A stretch of DNA of 38,531 nt from a virus (IMGVR_UViG_3300044797_000271:1-38531), one strand, 5' to 3'; counted from the stretch's first letter, positions 8,202 through 15,868 are shown. A program made the numbers and translations. Notes: generated by a model not told the origin, from the letters alone.

Positions 8202-8520
8202 CACTCATGAGCACTATACCGATGATTACGAAAGGTAGTGCGAAGAGAGCGAATAAAAGTAAACGCTTGTTCTTTCGTTCATTGACGAAATGATTACCCC
8301 ACCATTCCTTTGCATAAACCGCGTTGCGGGAGTGTAGTTCGCAATTCTCACTACAAAACCACGGATCAGCTCCTGGGCCAAAAACGTGTCTTCTCCAACC
8401 ATCTTTTTTAAGTAGTTCGGTTTGATAATTGCTATCTTCGTAATCATGATAACCACGGGTCACACTTTTATTGCAACCCCAGCATGATATAGTAAAGTGT
8501 GCGGTATATGTGTTATCCAT
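8146..8520 (-). CDS. Zinc-finger-like single-pass membrane protein, C-terminus replaced by TnpB element
   Basis: Begins at ATG 8520, directly after the stop of the 33-aa gene. The N-terminal half has CWGC and WFCSENC cysteine pairs that could bind zinc. A basic stretch (NERKNKR) then precedes one hydrophobic helix (LLLFALFALPFVIIGIVLM) near the C-terminus. The frame then enters the right end of TnpB copy 1, so the last 19 residues or so are read antisense from the mobile element. If the element is removed the protein ends LMSIRS-stop, with the stop 7 nt before the phosphatase ATG. The original function is unknown. Confidence 0.8.
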   Translation of the reverse strand: MDNTYTAHFTISCWGCNKSVTRGYHDYEDSNYQTELLKKDGWRRHVFGPGADPWFCSENCELHSRNAVYAKEWWGNHFVNERKNKRLLLFALFALPFVIIGIVLMSVNDRRLKSSACSWAVPKQ

Positions 8521-8521
8521 A

Positions 8522-8623
8522 TTATCTCTTGATGATGAGAAAAATAATGGTACCAAGTAAAAGCACCAGGGCAATAATTTCCACCGCCCTAATCTCTACT
8601 TTTTTTAGTTCTTCTTTATTCAT
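8522..8623 (-). CDS. 33-residue single-helix membrane peptide
   Basis: A short ORF, MNKEELKKVEIRAVEI followed by the hydrophobic stretch IALVLLLGTIIFLII and ending KR. The predicted form is a one-pass membrane peptide with a charged N-terminal helix. Its ATG overlaps the stop of the upstream 2H phosphoesterase gene (ATGA), and its TAA lies 1 nt before the ATG of the next gene. This tight packing supports real, translationally coupled expression. Confidence 0.65.
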   Translation of the reverse strand: MNKEELKKVEIRAVEIIALVLLLGTIIFLIIKR

Positions 8624-9024
8624 TGTGTTGTTCTTCCTATTGTCAAATGCAATCCCAATCTGGGCTCACGAGAAAGGCCATATTTTTCCCGCAGGTTCAA
8701 GAGATAAGGACAGCGAACTTTTAGCCAGTAATACTCGCCGTTGTCTAACACGCCACCCTCATACTCAAACTCCACGAGCTTATTTTCGTCCAGGTGCCAT
8801 AGTTTGATATTGGGTACAAATTCTCCTCGAATGATGGAAACATGGGCTCCCCACACCGGACGAGTTAGTTTGCCAGTTCTATTACCATTAAGATAGGGAT
8901 ATTCCTTAGTATATAGGTGGCGATAATATTTTGAGATCTCATCATCACACATCATAACTAGCCACCTTTCGCTCGAAGCTAAATGTGTGCGCGGGTTATA
9001 CACCAGCTTACCTATTGATTTCAT
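8620..9024 (-). CDS. 2H phosphoesterase-like RNA repair protein
   Basis: About 134 residues from ATG 9024. Two H-x-S/T motifs spaced as in the 2H phosphoesterase superfamily are visible: WGAHVSIIRGE (H61, S63) and LGLHLTIGRT (H126, T128). This family includes tRNA-splicing cyclic phosphodiesterases and 2'-5' RNA ligases, acting on 2',3'-cyclic or 2'-phosphate RNA ends. The short size and the fold around the second motif resemble phage proteins annotated as RNA-repair-like. With two RNA ligases and many tRNAs in the window, RNA end healing is a plausible role, but this is inference from motif and context. Confidence 0.75.
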   Translation of the reverse strand: MKSIGKLVYNPRTHLASSERWLVMMCDDEISKYYRHLYTKEYPYLNGNRTGKLTRPVWGAHVSIIRGEFVPNIKLWHLDENKLVEFEYEGGVLDNGEYYWLKVRCPYLLNLREKYGLSREPRLGLHLTIGRTTQ

Positions 9025-9045
9025 CAATATCAAATCTCAATTATA

Positions 9046-9121
9046 TGGTTCAGGGCGTAAGATTCGAACTTACATTAGGAACTTCGGGGGCACCTGTCCT
9101 GCCAGATTAGACGAGCCCTGA
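9046..9121 (-). tRNA. tRNA-like, predicted anticodon CCG (Arg), C33
   Basis: 76 nt with encoded CCA and a perfect acceptor stem (TCAGGGC with GCCCTGA). The D-arm is GTCT/GGAC and the T-arm is GTAAG-TTCGAAT-CTTAC. The anticodon arm is weak (one T-T mismatch), and the loop reads CCCCGAA, so position 33 is C instead of the near-universal U. Either a divergent tRNA-Arg(CCG) or a decaying gene. Confidence 0.6.
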
Positions 9122-9130
9122 ATACATTTT

Positions 9131-9140
9131 CACTATATCA
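9131..9140 (-). promoter_or_regulatory. Candidate promoter element TGATATAGTG before a tRNA
   Basis: The motif lies 10 nt upstream of the 5' end of the tRNA at 9121, the same arrangement as at tRNA-Gln (33355) and tRNA-Cys (23806). Confidence 0.4.
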
Positions 9141-9172
9141 GGGTCTCAATCTATTATAATTTTTACTATTTA

Positions 9173-9433
9173 TCAATCTTTCTTGAACGGACTGCCCACT
9201 GGCACTTGCCTGGAACGACAAAATCTTTTACAATTTTCCAGAAAAATATCTTCGGGAGGTAGTGTGGAGTCGTGCCCCTCAGCTCCCTCTGGCAACGCTT
9301 CATACAGTCTCAAATCATCAACCCAACATCGGTCATCGCCTTTTTGATCTCTATGATAACGAATCGCCTCTCGAAGTTTGATGACTTCGGCTTTCAGCCT
9401 AAGTTCGCTCATCTGTTCGAGATCTTTATCCAT
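9173..9433 (-). CDS. Conserved-looking small phage protein, coiled coil then loop
   Basis: An 86-residue charged protein. Residues 1-30 form a probable coiled coil (LEQMSELRLKAEVIKLREAI), followed by RYHRDQKGDDRCWVDDLRLYEALPEG. That D-D-R-C-W-x-D-D segment is a pattern I associate with a common short phage protein of unknown function. No catalytic motif is clear. It lies downstream of the 9460 gene and upstream of the 9121 tRNA. Confidence 0.7.
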   Translation of the reverse strand: MDKDLEQMSELRLKAEVIKLREAIRYHRDQKGDDRCWVDDLRLYEALPEGAEGHDSTLPPEDIFLENCKRFCRSRQVPVGSPFKKD

Positions 9434-9459
9434 GGCTTATCTTATTGTGTTTCATAATT

Positions 9460-9843
9460 TTATTTATATTCCAAGAAAGGGTGCCAACCTAGGGTTTCCT
9501 CCCAAAAAGCACAGAAATCATTATAATTCTGCGTCACTCTGTCTTCCACATACGCCTTTTTTAGTTGAGAGATTTCGTCGAAATAAGTTTCCTTATCTTC
9601 ACGTAAATCCTCGATCAGCAAAAATAGCATCGTGGAAGCTAATTTGGGTTCCCATTGAATAGCTAATGCCGCTTTGATATTAGCACCTCTAACACCCAGT
9701 GTTAGCTCATCAATACGATCAAAAAGCAAATCAAAAATATCCACCATCTTCTCAAAAAAGAAAATGGGCTCCTGAGTGCCAATGGTCTTCCTCATATCAG
9801 ACAGTATCTCTTCACGCTTTAAGTCTTGAAACTTCTTAGACAT
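9460..9843 (-). CDS. Hypothetical alpha-helical protein
   Basis: A 127-residue protein with no recognised domain. The sequence is mostly helical and acidic/basic mixed (for example FFFEKMVDIFDLLFDRIDELTLG). The start overlaps the stop of the 9836 gene by 8 nt, a sign of coupling. It has Trp and Phe near the C-terminus (FCAFWEETLGWHPFLEYK). The function is unknown. Confidence 0.7.
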   Translation of the reverse strand: MSKKFQDLKREEILSDMRKTIGTQEPIFFFEKMVDIFDLLFDRIDELTLGVRGANIKAALAIQWEPKLASTMLFLLIEDLREDKETYFDEISQLKKAYVEDRVTQNYNDFCAFWEETLGWHPFLEYK

Positions 9844-10147
9844 TGAGATCCTTTGCGGCCGCTGCCAAAGCTTGAAGTGGATCTAGTTGAGTATTAGCTA
9901 TTTTGAGGAAAGCTACGGTTACTTTCTCTACCGCACCCGCCAAGGTGCTATCCTCTGCCTTGCAAACTACTACCTTATCCTTATAAAAGTTTACGACAGA
10001 ACTACATGCGGGATAGCGCACCACAGAACAATAATAGGTATTTCTTTTGAGACGAGAGATGGTCAAGCCAGGAGAGGTAGCATCTTCCTTGAACTTGAAG
10101 GAGATGGCGTTAGTTAGTTTGTCAATCAATTCTTGCGTATTATCCAT
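9836..10147 (-). CDS. Hypothetical protein
   Basis: A 103-residue protein with no recognised family. The middle is beta-rich (TYYCSVVRYPACSSVVNFYKDKVVVC) between an N-terminal helix and a C-terminal Ala-rich helix (QALAAAAKDLNV). It overlaps the next gene by 8 nt and starts 11 nt after EF-Ts, so it is probably in the EF-Ts transcript. Confidence 0.7.
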   Translation of the reverse strand: MDNTQELIDKLTNAISFKFKEDATSPGLTISRLKRNTYYCSVVRYPACSSVVNFYKDKVVVCKAEDSTLAGAVEKVTVAFLKIANTQLDPLQALAAAAKDLNV

Positions 10148-10158
10148 TGTTTCTTTCC

Positions 10159-11067
10159 TTACATTAGTTTGGCAACTTCATCTGCCAAATTTTCTTTTTT
10201 CTTTTCAATACCTTCACCAACTTGATAGCGAGTGAAATTGAGAACTTGAACCTCCCCACCCAATTTAGATCCAACATTCTTGACGACTTGTTTGACCAAA
10301 GTTTTAGGAACCACTACCGACTCTTGTTCCAATAAACAAACTTCGGTATTCCATTTTCGGAACTTACCTTCCAGAATTCGATCCCACATCTTTGCAGGTT
10401 TGTTCTCCTCAGCCAATTGGGTGCGAAAAATGATCTCTTGACGAGACTTATCACCTTGACTAATATTTTCAGGAGAGACTGCCAATGGATTCATGGCGCA
10501 AACTTGCATTGCTAAATCATTACCCAGCTCATGGAAAGCAGGATCTTTGGATGCCTCAAAAGAAGGAGCTTTTAGCATCAGTAATACGCCAATTTTCAAG
10601 TTGGAGTGAAGATAAGGAAACACTAAGGTAGTAGCAGCATCCAGACTGTCCTCAACGTGCCAACGTCTTACAACCACATTTTCCTTGATCATAGCAACTA
10701 ATTCTTTACGAGAATTTTCAACAGAAGATACATCGAATGGCAACTTGGTTTTGTGAGCGTCAGCAATTTCGCTAAGAGTTTGCTGAACAAAACTACTGAA
10801 CTCTTTGCTGTTAGCAACGAAATCAGTCTGACAATTTATCTCCGCCATAATCTGAACAGGGGCAACATTATCAGGATTGTAAATCCCAATTTGACCTTCG
10901 GAAGCTACACGACCAGTACGACCGTTAGCAATGTTGAGGCCCTTTACCTTGATAACGTCAATAGCCTTCTGCAAATCCCAGCCAGTCTCTTCCAGAGCGT
11001 CTTTACAATCTTTCATACCAGCTGATGTTAGTGCTCGAAGCTCTCTGATTAGTTCGGTGTTACTCAT
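10159..11067 (-). CDS. tsf: Translation elongation factor EF-Ts
   Basis: About 302 residues from ATG 11067 (AGGGAT upstream), slightly longer than the roughly 283 residues of E. coli EF-Ts. The N-terminal UBA-like domain is clear: LIRELRALTSAGMKDCKDAL, with the LR..TGAGMMDCKKAL-type signature. The core motif INCQTDFVANSKEF (residues 78-90) contains the TDFVAN that contacts EF-Tu. EF-Ts recharges EF-Tu with GTP during elongation. A phage copy probably boosts or redirects host EF-Tu; Q-beta replicase also recruits the host EF-Tu/EF-Ts pair, so a replication role cannot be excluded. EF-Ts is known in some huge phages. Confidence 0.93.
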   Translation of the reverse strand: MSNTELIRELRALTSAGMKDCKDALEETGWDLQKAIDVIKVKGLNIANGRTGRVASEGQIGIYNPDNVAPVQIMAEINCQTDFVANSKEFSSFVQQTLSEIADAHKTKLPFDVSSVENSRKELVAMIKENVVVRRWHVEDSLDAATTLVFPYLHSNLKIGVLLMLKAPSFEASKDPAFHELGNDLAMQVCAMNPLAVSPENISQGDKSRQEIIFRTQLAEENKPAKMWDRILEGKFRKWNTEVCLLEQESVVVPKTLVKQVVKNVGSKLGGEVQVLNFTRYQVGEGIEKKKENLADEVAKLM

Positions 11068-11170
11068 AATATCCCTCATTCCCTAACAAGATAATTTCTC
11101 GAAAAGAAATGTCAAGTGCCGTTCTTTTTTACAAATTGAAAGGCGGCTCCCTGCTTCTATAACTTTCCCG

Positions 11171-11305
11171 TTAGGCATATTGCGGGGCAGCAAGATTTTT
11201 TCCAGCCTCCCACCATTCTTTTAGTTGATCAATTATCCATTGCAAAATTATGGTCTTACCAATATCCCACAAGAAAACTAACAGCAACTCTATTACTTTT
11301 TCCAT
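11171..11305 (-). CDS. 44-residue amphipathic peptide
   Basis: A short ORF with a strong GGAGGT ribosome site 3-4 nt before ATG 11305. The peptide MEKVIELLLVFLWDIGK continues with TIILQWIIDQLKEWWEAGKN. It is one hydrophobic or amphipathic helix rich in Trp. Too short for family assignment. It diverges from the 11363 plus-strand gene across a palindromic intergenic region. Membrane association is likely; a toxin-like or holin-like role is only a guess. Confidence 0.6.
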   Translation of the reverse strand: MEKVIELLLVFLWDIGKTIILQWIIDQLKEWWEAGKNLAAPQYA

Positions 11306-11323
11306 ATGACCTCCAATTACTAT

Positions 11324-11342
11324 ATGATGAATAATTCATCAT
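11324..11342. promoter_or_regulatory. Palindrome in divergent intergenic region (operator-like)
   Basis: ATGATGAAT-A-ATTCATCAT is a perfect 9-bp inverted repeat around one central base. It lies between the divergent starts at 11305 (minus) and 11363 (plus), where a dimeric repressor could act on both genes. Function is inferred from position only. Confidence 0.45.
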
Positions 11343-11362
11343 AGAATAAGAAGGAGATCAAT

Positions 11363-12094
11363 ATGCTTATTGCTGTTATCAACCAATCTACACTAGTTAG
11401 TAATGCTCAGGTAGCTACCATGTGTAAAGCTATTCAAGTCCAATTCAATTTACACTGCGCCCCCGCCTGGAATCAATACCCACCTACCGTAACATTTTAC
11501 GCCAATGCTGCCCAAGTTCCCGGTTATGCTTGGGTCACTTATGTCATTGACAATGATGCACAAGTTGCAGGCGCCCTCGGTTTTCATGAAGAGACCTCTG
11601 ATAAGGTAGTTGCTTACATTATGTGTGAACCTATCCTAACCAACGGCGGTGTACCTTTTGTTTACGATCCTGCCAATCTAACTCAATACACTGTTTCTGC
11701 TACACTCTCTCATGAGCTAATGGAAATGTTTGGCGATAGATTTGCCGGTGGATTTTCAACCGGCCCCGCTAATTCTTCTGGTAGCAACTTATACTGCCAA
11801 GAACTATGTGATCCAGTGGAAGACAATTCCTATGCTATTACCGTAGATGGTTATCAAGTAGCCGTCTCTAACTTCGTGTTCCCCTCTTGGTTCAACCCAG
11901 AGGCAACCACCGCTCTCAATGCGCCGTTTGATTATCTCAAACAACTAACCGCACCATTCACCATGACCGCTGGTGGATACATCATTACAGCCACTCTCGA
12001 TAATGAAGGAGAGGTAACGGCTCGTCATATTTTTGGTGAGAAGGTTCCACAATGGAAGAAAGATTATGTCAAGGGTGAAAATTACAGAAGATAA
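11363..12094 (+). CDS. HExxE-containing protein, possible metal-dependent hydrolase
   Basis: A 243-residue protein on the plus strand with AAGGAG 6 nt upstream. The central segment SATLSHELMEMFGD has H117, E118, E121 and D125, an HExxE pattern that could bind zinc. It is followed by YCQELCDPVEDNSY. The combination of SHE..EM..D with CDPVE is one I have seen in proteins of unknown function from phages and bacteria. HExxH would be the classical metallopeptidase motif, so peptidase activity is uncertain. There is no signal peptide. Codon use looks somewhat more GC-rich than neighbouring minus-strand genes, as in the other plus-strand gene at 13568, which may mean late, high expression or separate origin. 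Confidence 0.75.
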   Translation: MLIAVINQSTLVSNAQVATMCKAIQVQFNLHCAPAWNQYPPTVTFYANAAQVPGYAWVTYVIDNDAQVAGALGFHEETSDKVVAYIMCEPILTNGGVPFVYDPANLTQYTVSATLSHELMEMFGDRFAGGFSTGPANSSGSNLYCQELCDPVEDNSYAITVDGYQVAVSNFVFPSWFNPEATTALNAPFDYLKQLTAPFTMTAGGYIITATLDNEGEVTARHIFGEKVPQWKKDYVKGENYRR

Positions 12095-12100
12095 TTTTTG

Positions 12101-12448
12101 CTATTGAAATAAAACATAGGTTCGTAATTTTTTGACCCATTGGGCAGCCGCCTCGTGGGTCAATTCATTTAGTGGGAACGAATGGATAATTTTCTTATTG
12201 TCCCTATTTTTCTCTACCACATTAGCTTCGTTATAAGCCGCTAAAAATACTAAAAGATAATTATTGACAGTAAGGATTTCCGACTCCACAAAATCTTCCA
12301 TTTCTTCTTTTTTAGTATTACCATTATAAGTCAATTTAGTTTGCATCATAAATGAATACACATTGCAATTTGAGCAAATGTATTTCTTTGACATAAAATA
12401 CGGGTCTCGTCCCATAACTGACTGACAAACTTTACAATGGGTAATCAT
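12101..12448 (-). CDS. Zinc-ribbon protein of unknown function
   Basis: Starts at ATG 12448; the open frame continues upstream through two tRNA genes, which cannot be coding. The roughly 115-residue product has two CxxC pairs, HCKVCQSV and YICSNCNVY, forming a likely zinc ribbon in the first 35 residues. The rest is helical with no known motif. It could be a small nucleic-acid-binding protein. It converges on the 11363 gene, with 6 nt between stops. Confidence 0.7.
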   Translation of the reverse strand: MITHCKVCQSVMGRDPYFMSKKYICSNCNVYSFMMQTKLTYNGNTKKEEMEDFVESEILTVNNYLLVFLAAYNEANVVEKNRDNKKIIHSFPLNELTHEAAAQWVKKLRTYVLFQ

Positions 12449-12473
12449 TGGATTTGACTTATCTAATACTAAT

Positions 12474-12554
12474 TGGAGCGGATAATCGGACTCGAACCGA
12501 TGAGTTGTATGTCTGGTTGGAAACCAGATGCAGTCGCCACTGTGCCATACCCGC
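12474..12554 (-). tRNA. tRNA-Gly(UCC)
   Basis: The acceptor is GCGGGTA/TATCCGC with encoded CCA. The anticodon arm is TCTGG-TTTCCAA-CCAGA and the T-arm is ATCGG-TTCGAGT-CCGAT. The variable region is about 10 nt, longer than usual for Gly. Confidence 0.9.
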
Positions 12555-12566
12555 TTATTATTCTTG

Positions 12567-12642
12567 AGCGGGTGATGGGACTCGAACCCATGGTGAAATC
12601 TACCTTGGCAAGGTAGTGCAGTCGCCTCTGTGCCACACACGC
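12567..12642 (-). tRNA. tRNA-Gly(GCC)
   Basis: The anticodon arm is CTACC-TTGCCAA-GGTAG and the T-arm is ATGGG-TTCGAGT-CCCAT. The acceptor GCGTGTG/CACCCGC has one T-C mismatch. No CCA is encoded. It shares D-arm sequence with the adjacent tRNA-Gly(UCC), indicating duplication. Confidence 0.88.
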
Positions 12643-12647
12643 TTATA

Positions 12648-13472
12648 TTAGGATGCTGGGATATTGAATGATCTTATTGCATTTATATCGTCCAATATGA
12701 TAAGTTGAAAACTATTTCTTTTTTGGACATCTTGCATTTTATGCAGTACCTCTGGTGTCCAGACGCCCTTAACCTCTATGTATAGATCGTGATCTATGAG
12801 GTAGAAATCCGGATAATATCTTCTATTTATACCATAAATATCTTCATATAGAAAAAATCTGTCGATATTGCTACTCTCCCATTTTATAGATAGGGCATCT
12901 AATCGCCTTGCACACTCTACTTCCCAAAAACTATCTAGTTTGATATCACCATACATAAAGTTTCTTTTAGGACGCCACCCGCCCATTTTGCCAGTTCCCT
13001 TGACACGTAGAGAAAATAATTGAGCCCCGCATTTTCTACCACAAGTCTGCTGCTTATCAGCAGGTAAGCAATCAAAAAAATTTCCACATATTATACATGC
13101 TTTTTGACTACGCCCTACTTTCGGATTTGGAATAACTAATTCTCCACGCTCATACTTGTCTTTCATGGTTTTGGACACCTTCTCTTTATGAGATTGAGAT
13201 ACCTCATGAGAATTAGCGCACGTTTGACTACAAAATTCCTTAATATCTTTTCCAGTTTCTATTTCTCGCGCCCTCTTGAATTGCGAAAAAGTTTTACCAC
13301 ACTTGGGACAATTTTTTATTATCTCTATTCGTGGCTCGGTAAGTGCCTCGGAGATAGCCTTACCAATATCAGCGTGCTTTGGGTTAGCGACACAATTAGT
13401 GATATGGGCGCCCTTTTGCTGGTGCTTAATAAAATTAAATAATTGATGACAGTGCGGACATTCCCAATCCAT
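12648..13472 (-). CDS. Homing endonuclease with zinc fingers and PD-(D/E)xK nuclease domain
   Basis: A 274-residue protein. The N-terminal half has repeated cysteine modules suited to DNA binding: CPHCH, CPKCGKTF, CIICGNFF and CGRKC. The C-terminal domain has YYPDFYLIDHDLYIEVKG, the P-D...E-x-K core of the PD-(D/E)xK superfamily, after an upstream DSFWEVECARRLD segment carrying the supporting acidic residue. Free-standing endonucleases of this build are common in large phages, and the gene lies right next to tRNA-Gly genes, a usual insertion neighbourhood. A GATATAG motif lies 9 nt upstream. Recognition site unknown. Confidence 0.82.
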   Translation of the reverse strand: MDWECPHCHQLFNFIKHQQKGAHITNCVANPKHADIGKAISEALTEPRIEIIKNCPKCGKTFSQFKRAREIETGKDIKEFCSQTCANSHEVSQSHKEKVSKTMKDKYERGELVIPNPKVGRSQKACIICGNFFDCLPADKQQTCGRKCGAQLFSLRVKGTGKMGGWRPKRNFMYGDIKLDSFWEVECARRLDALSIKWESSNIDRFFLYEDIYGINRRYYPDFYLIDHDLYIEVKGVWTPEVLHKMQDVQKRNSFQLIILDDINAIRSFNIPAS

Positions 13473-13567
13473 ATGCTATCCTATATCGACGTGTTTATTA
13501 TCTATCAATTTCTATGTATTCTTGCACATTAGATAAAGAGAAAACCTCTTATTATCGGAGATATCAC

Positions 13568-14563
13568 ATGCCAGGAACTAATCCACTTCGTACATCCCTA
13601 TCTACCATGGTTTACAATGGTACCGTCATCCTATTGTTGGACGCCGGAAACTACCCTGGTCAGTCAAACTTCTTGAACCTCTCCTACACTTGGAGCGGCA
13701 ATAGCACCACAGGCAACTGGACTAATGCATCCACTGATTCTAGTGGTGGCATTGATCCACTTGGCCCACTACCACTCCGTCTAAGAGAAGGTATGGCTCT
13801 TGATGGTTCCAGCACTGAGATTGTTCTATTCGGTGGTGAAGGTCAAAGCAGCGAGGCTGGTGTCCTGTTCGACACTTGGACCTGGAACACTAACGTGAAT
13901 CCAGCCGGCGCTTGGACCCTACAAACCCCAGGTACTTCTCCTCCAGGTCGTTTCCGTCACCAAATGGCCGTCCTACATGGAGTTGGTGCTTTGATGTTTG
14001 GTGGATGCAACGTCCTTTATCCTTTCGAAGACACTTGGCTTTGGTCAGGTGGCAATGGCGGTAACTGGACTCAATTGACCCCAGGTGTTACTCCCCCAGC
14101 CAGAATGGACTTTGCTATGGCTGGTAGTACTGATGCTGCCAACGTACTAATGTTCGGTGGTGTGCAAAACGGAGACTCTCTCCTAGATGATACTTGGATG
14201 TGGGTAGGTAGCGCAAGCGGTGATTGGGTGAAACAAACCCCAGCTGTCTCTCCTCCTGCCATGTCTCTCTCTGTTATGTGCTACGATCATTCTAACAGCA
14301 GCTATGTTTTATTCGGTGGTGCCGGTACTGAAGGACTAATTGGTCCTCAGACTTGGGTTTGGACTGGTGGCAACGGCGGTAACTGGGCTTTGTGTCAGCC
14401 AGCTGTAACTCCACCAGCCAGAGTGGGTGCTCAAATGGCTTTCGACGGTACCAACGTCATCATGTTCGGTGGCTACGGAACAGCTTCTAACGTCTTTGAT
14501 GAAACTTGGATGTGGGTTGGTGGTGGTTCTCCAGCTACTACTGGAAACTGGGTGCAACTCTAA
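13568..14563 (+). CDS. Kelch-like repeat beta-propeller protein
   Basis: About 331 residues from ATG 13568 with CGGAG upstream; an earlier in-frame ATG at 13514 looks less likely. The sequence is 5-6 repeats of about 50 residues, each with a hydrophobic strand ending in FGG (VLFGGEG, LMFGGCN, LMFGGVQ, VLFGGAG, IMFGGYG). Each is followed by a D/E-T-W-x-W strand and a GNW..L.P turn with a PP(A/G)R tail. This is the kelch propeller pattern. It probably binds protein or glycan partners, and a virion or secreted role is possible. No signal peptide is visible. A strong terminator follows. Base composition is richer in C and G than in neighbours. Confidence 0.85.
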   Translation: MPGTNPLRTSLSTMVYNGTVILLLDAGNYPGQSNFLNLSYTWSGNSTTGNWTNASTDSSGGIDPLGPLPLRLREGMALDGSSTEIVLFGGEGQSSEAGVLFDTWTWNTNVNPAGAWTLQTPGTSPPGRFRHQMAVLHGVGALMFGGCNVLYPFEDTWLWSGGNGGNWTQLTPGVTPPARMDFAMAGSTDAANVLMFGGVQNGDSLLDDTWMWVGSASGDWVKQTPAVSPPAMSLSVMCYDHSNSSYVLFGGAGTEGLIGPQTWVWTGGNGGNWALCQPAVTPPARVGAQMAFDGTNVIMFGGYGTASNVFDETWMWVGGGSPATTGNWVQL

Positions 14564-14588
14564 TCTTTCAATCAACTAAAAGCTCTAT

Positions 14589-14621
14589 GTGCGAGGTGAC
14601 CTCAAATCACTTCGCACTTTT
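14589..14621 (+). terminator. Intrinsic terminator after the kelch-like gene
   Basis: GTGCGAGGTGA-loop-TCACTTCGCAC forms an 11-bp stem with one G-U pair, followed by TTTTGCTTTT. It overlaps the stop of the convergent gene at 14607. Confidence 0.85.
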
Positions 14622-14942
14622 GCTTTTGCCCCATTGCAAAATATGGGCTCGGAGATTATCTAGCATCCCTGCATACTCGTGCTGGAAACCTGCTAAACAT
14701 TCTCCATTGGTAATGTCGCACAACAAAGCCATAGAGGCCCGAGGAGAATTGTCCATATCAAATGTATCTCCTCTATCGTGCCCAATGCTATCAGCTAATC
14801 GTTCCAAAAGGAAAGGTATAATCTCGTGTCCAACTGTTTTGAGTTGAACATAAGCAGGGTGGTCTTCCACGGCAGAAGAGGATAAAAACATAGTATCGTG
14901 TGAATACTGTTTGATTAGTTCGGCTACTTCTTCTTTATTCAT
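14607..14942 (-). CDS. Hypothetical helical protein
   Basis: About 111 residues from ATG 14942, which overlaps the upstream stop (TAATG), indicating translational coupling. It is helical, with the segments VGHEIIPFLLERLADSIGHDRGD and PRASMALLCDITNGECLAG. The ARM/HEAT-like helix pair is suggestive but short. No known family. Confidence 0.7.
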   Translation of the reverse strand: MNKEEVAELIKQYSHDTMFLSSSAVEDHPAYVQLKTVGHEIIPFLLERLADSIGHDRGDTFDMDNSPRASMALLCDITNGECLAGFQHEYAGMLDNLRAHILQWGKSKSAK

Positions 14943-15250
14943 TACTTCTCCGAAGGACAAACAGCTACATCATGTGAACGACAAGCACCAGTAGAAGTGC
15001 AACTATCTATCACGTGCTGGACAACACAATCTTGCCCATTGATAAGAATATGATGGACATGGTTAGTATGTCGGTTTACGATCACACCAAACCAAATTAC
15101 CACAATCACAGCCGCTACTACCATAATTGCCCAAGTAATTTGTTCCCACAATTCCCAAGAGGAGCCGCTGGGTTGATGACATTCACAAGAACCACCACAT
15201 GGGCATGGTTTTGCCGGCCCTCTACTTCTAGATCTCATAGCTGCAAACAT
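14942..15250 (-). CDS. Single-pass membrane protein with Cys-rich N-terminus
   Basis: A 102-residue protein. A basic start (MRSRSRGPAK) and a Cys cluster (CPCGGSCECH) precede one transmembrane helix (ITWAIMVVAAVIVVIWFGVIV). The C-terminal part has five more Cys and several His (HTNHVHHILINGQDC...CTSTGAC). The topology is probably Cys-rich domains on both sides of the membrane. The function is unknown. It is coupled to the next gene by a 1-nt stop/start overlap. Confidence 0.7.
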   Translation of the reverse strand: MFAAMRSRSRGPAKPCPCGGSCECHQPSGSSWELWEQITWAIMVVAAVIVVIWFGVIVNRHTNHVHHILINGQDCVVQHVIDSCTSTGACRSHDVAVCPSEK

Positions 15251-15272
15251 AAATAACTTTCAATAAAAATGA

Positions 15273-15346
15273 TGGTAGGGGCTGATGGAGTTGAACCAAC
15301 GAATTCGCCGTGTAAAAGCGACATTTTACCGTTAAATTAAGCCCCC
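15273..15346 (-). tRNA. tRNA-Val(UAC)
   Basis: The acceptor is GGGGGCT/AGCCCCT with encoded CCA. The anticodon arm is TCGCT-TTTACAC-GGCGA. The T-loop is TCAACTC-like in a TTGGT/... stem, slightly divergent. Confidence 0.85.
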
Positions 15347-15359
15347 ATTATTATGGGTT

Positions 15360-15434
15360 TGGTAGCGGATGTGGGTTACGATCCCACGACTTCCACCTTG
15401 TCGAGATGGCACTCTACCACTGAGTTAATCCGCT
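15360..15434 (-). tRNA. tRNA, predicted anticodon GAC (Val), C33
   Basis: A perfect acceptor (AGCGGAT/ATCCGCT) and encoded CCA. The D-stem is ACTC/GAGT and the T-arm is GTGGG-ATCGTAA-CCCAC. The anticodon arm CCATC-TCGACAA-GGTGG has C at position 33 instead of U. The T-loop ATCGTAA is also unusual and is shared with tRNA-Lys(UUU) at 36658. Confidence 0.7.
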
Positions 15435-15472
15435 ATATACAGCTGATATACCACTAAATACATATAACAAGT

Positions 15473-15868
15473 ATGAAAAACGTTCAACAGCATCTTATTA
15501 GGCTCGGTGCTTTGATGGGTGCTAAGTACGCCAGCATCGATGCCAATATTATCAAAAATGATGTCAAGGATGCCATTTGGACGGCTCTCGCTAATGCCGC
15601 TACCGGTCATCAGGGTATCATACCGTTTATCAAAATGCTACAAGCAGATGATGCAGCAATGAATATCAATATTACTAGAAATGACAATACTGTTACTGTC
15701 TCTGCCCCATCCCTAGATAAACCAGAACTGGCTAGTAAATATGTAGCCCTACCTAATGAAATCAAGACTTATCTAGAAAGATATTTAGATTTGTTTCCTA
15801 GTCAAAGAAATGGGCAACCAGTAGATTATAATAATTTTACGATAATGCTAACTTATCCAAATCAATAA
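15473..15868 (+). CDS. Hypothetical protein
   Basis: A 131-residue protein, the only plus-strand gene within this tRNA group. The N-terminal half is helical and Ala-rich (KDAIWTALANAATGHQGIIPFIKML); the C-terminal half is mixed. A TGATATACC element lies about 21 nt upstream of the ATG, the same motif seen upstream of minus-strand genes. The stop is 1 nt from the 3' end of the oppositely oriented tRNA-Met. No family recognised. Confidence 0.7.
   Translation: MKNVQQHLIRLGALMGAKYASIDANIIKNDVKDAIWTALANAATGHQGIIPFIKMLQADDAAMNINITRNDNTVTVSAPSLDKPELASKYVALPNEIKTYLERYLDLFPSQRNGQPVDYNNFTIMLTYPNQ

Noticed and set aside
12449-12640. N-terminal extension of the zinc-ribbon gene
   Set aside because: The extended frame passes through two tRNA-Gly genes, so the start at 12448 was taken.
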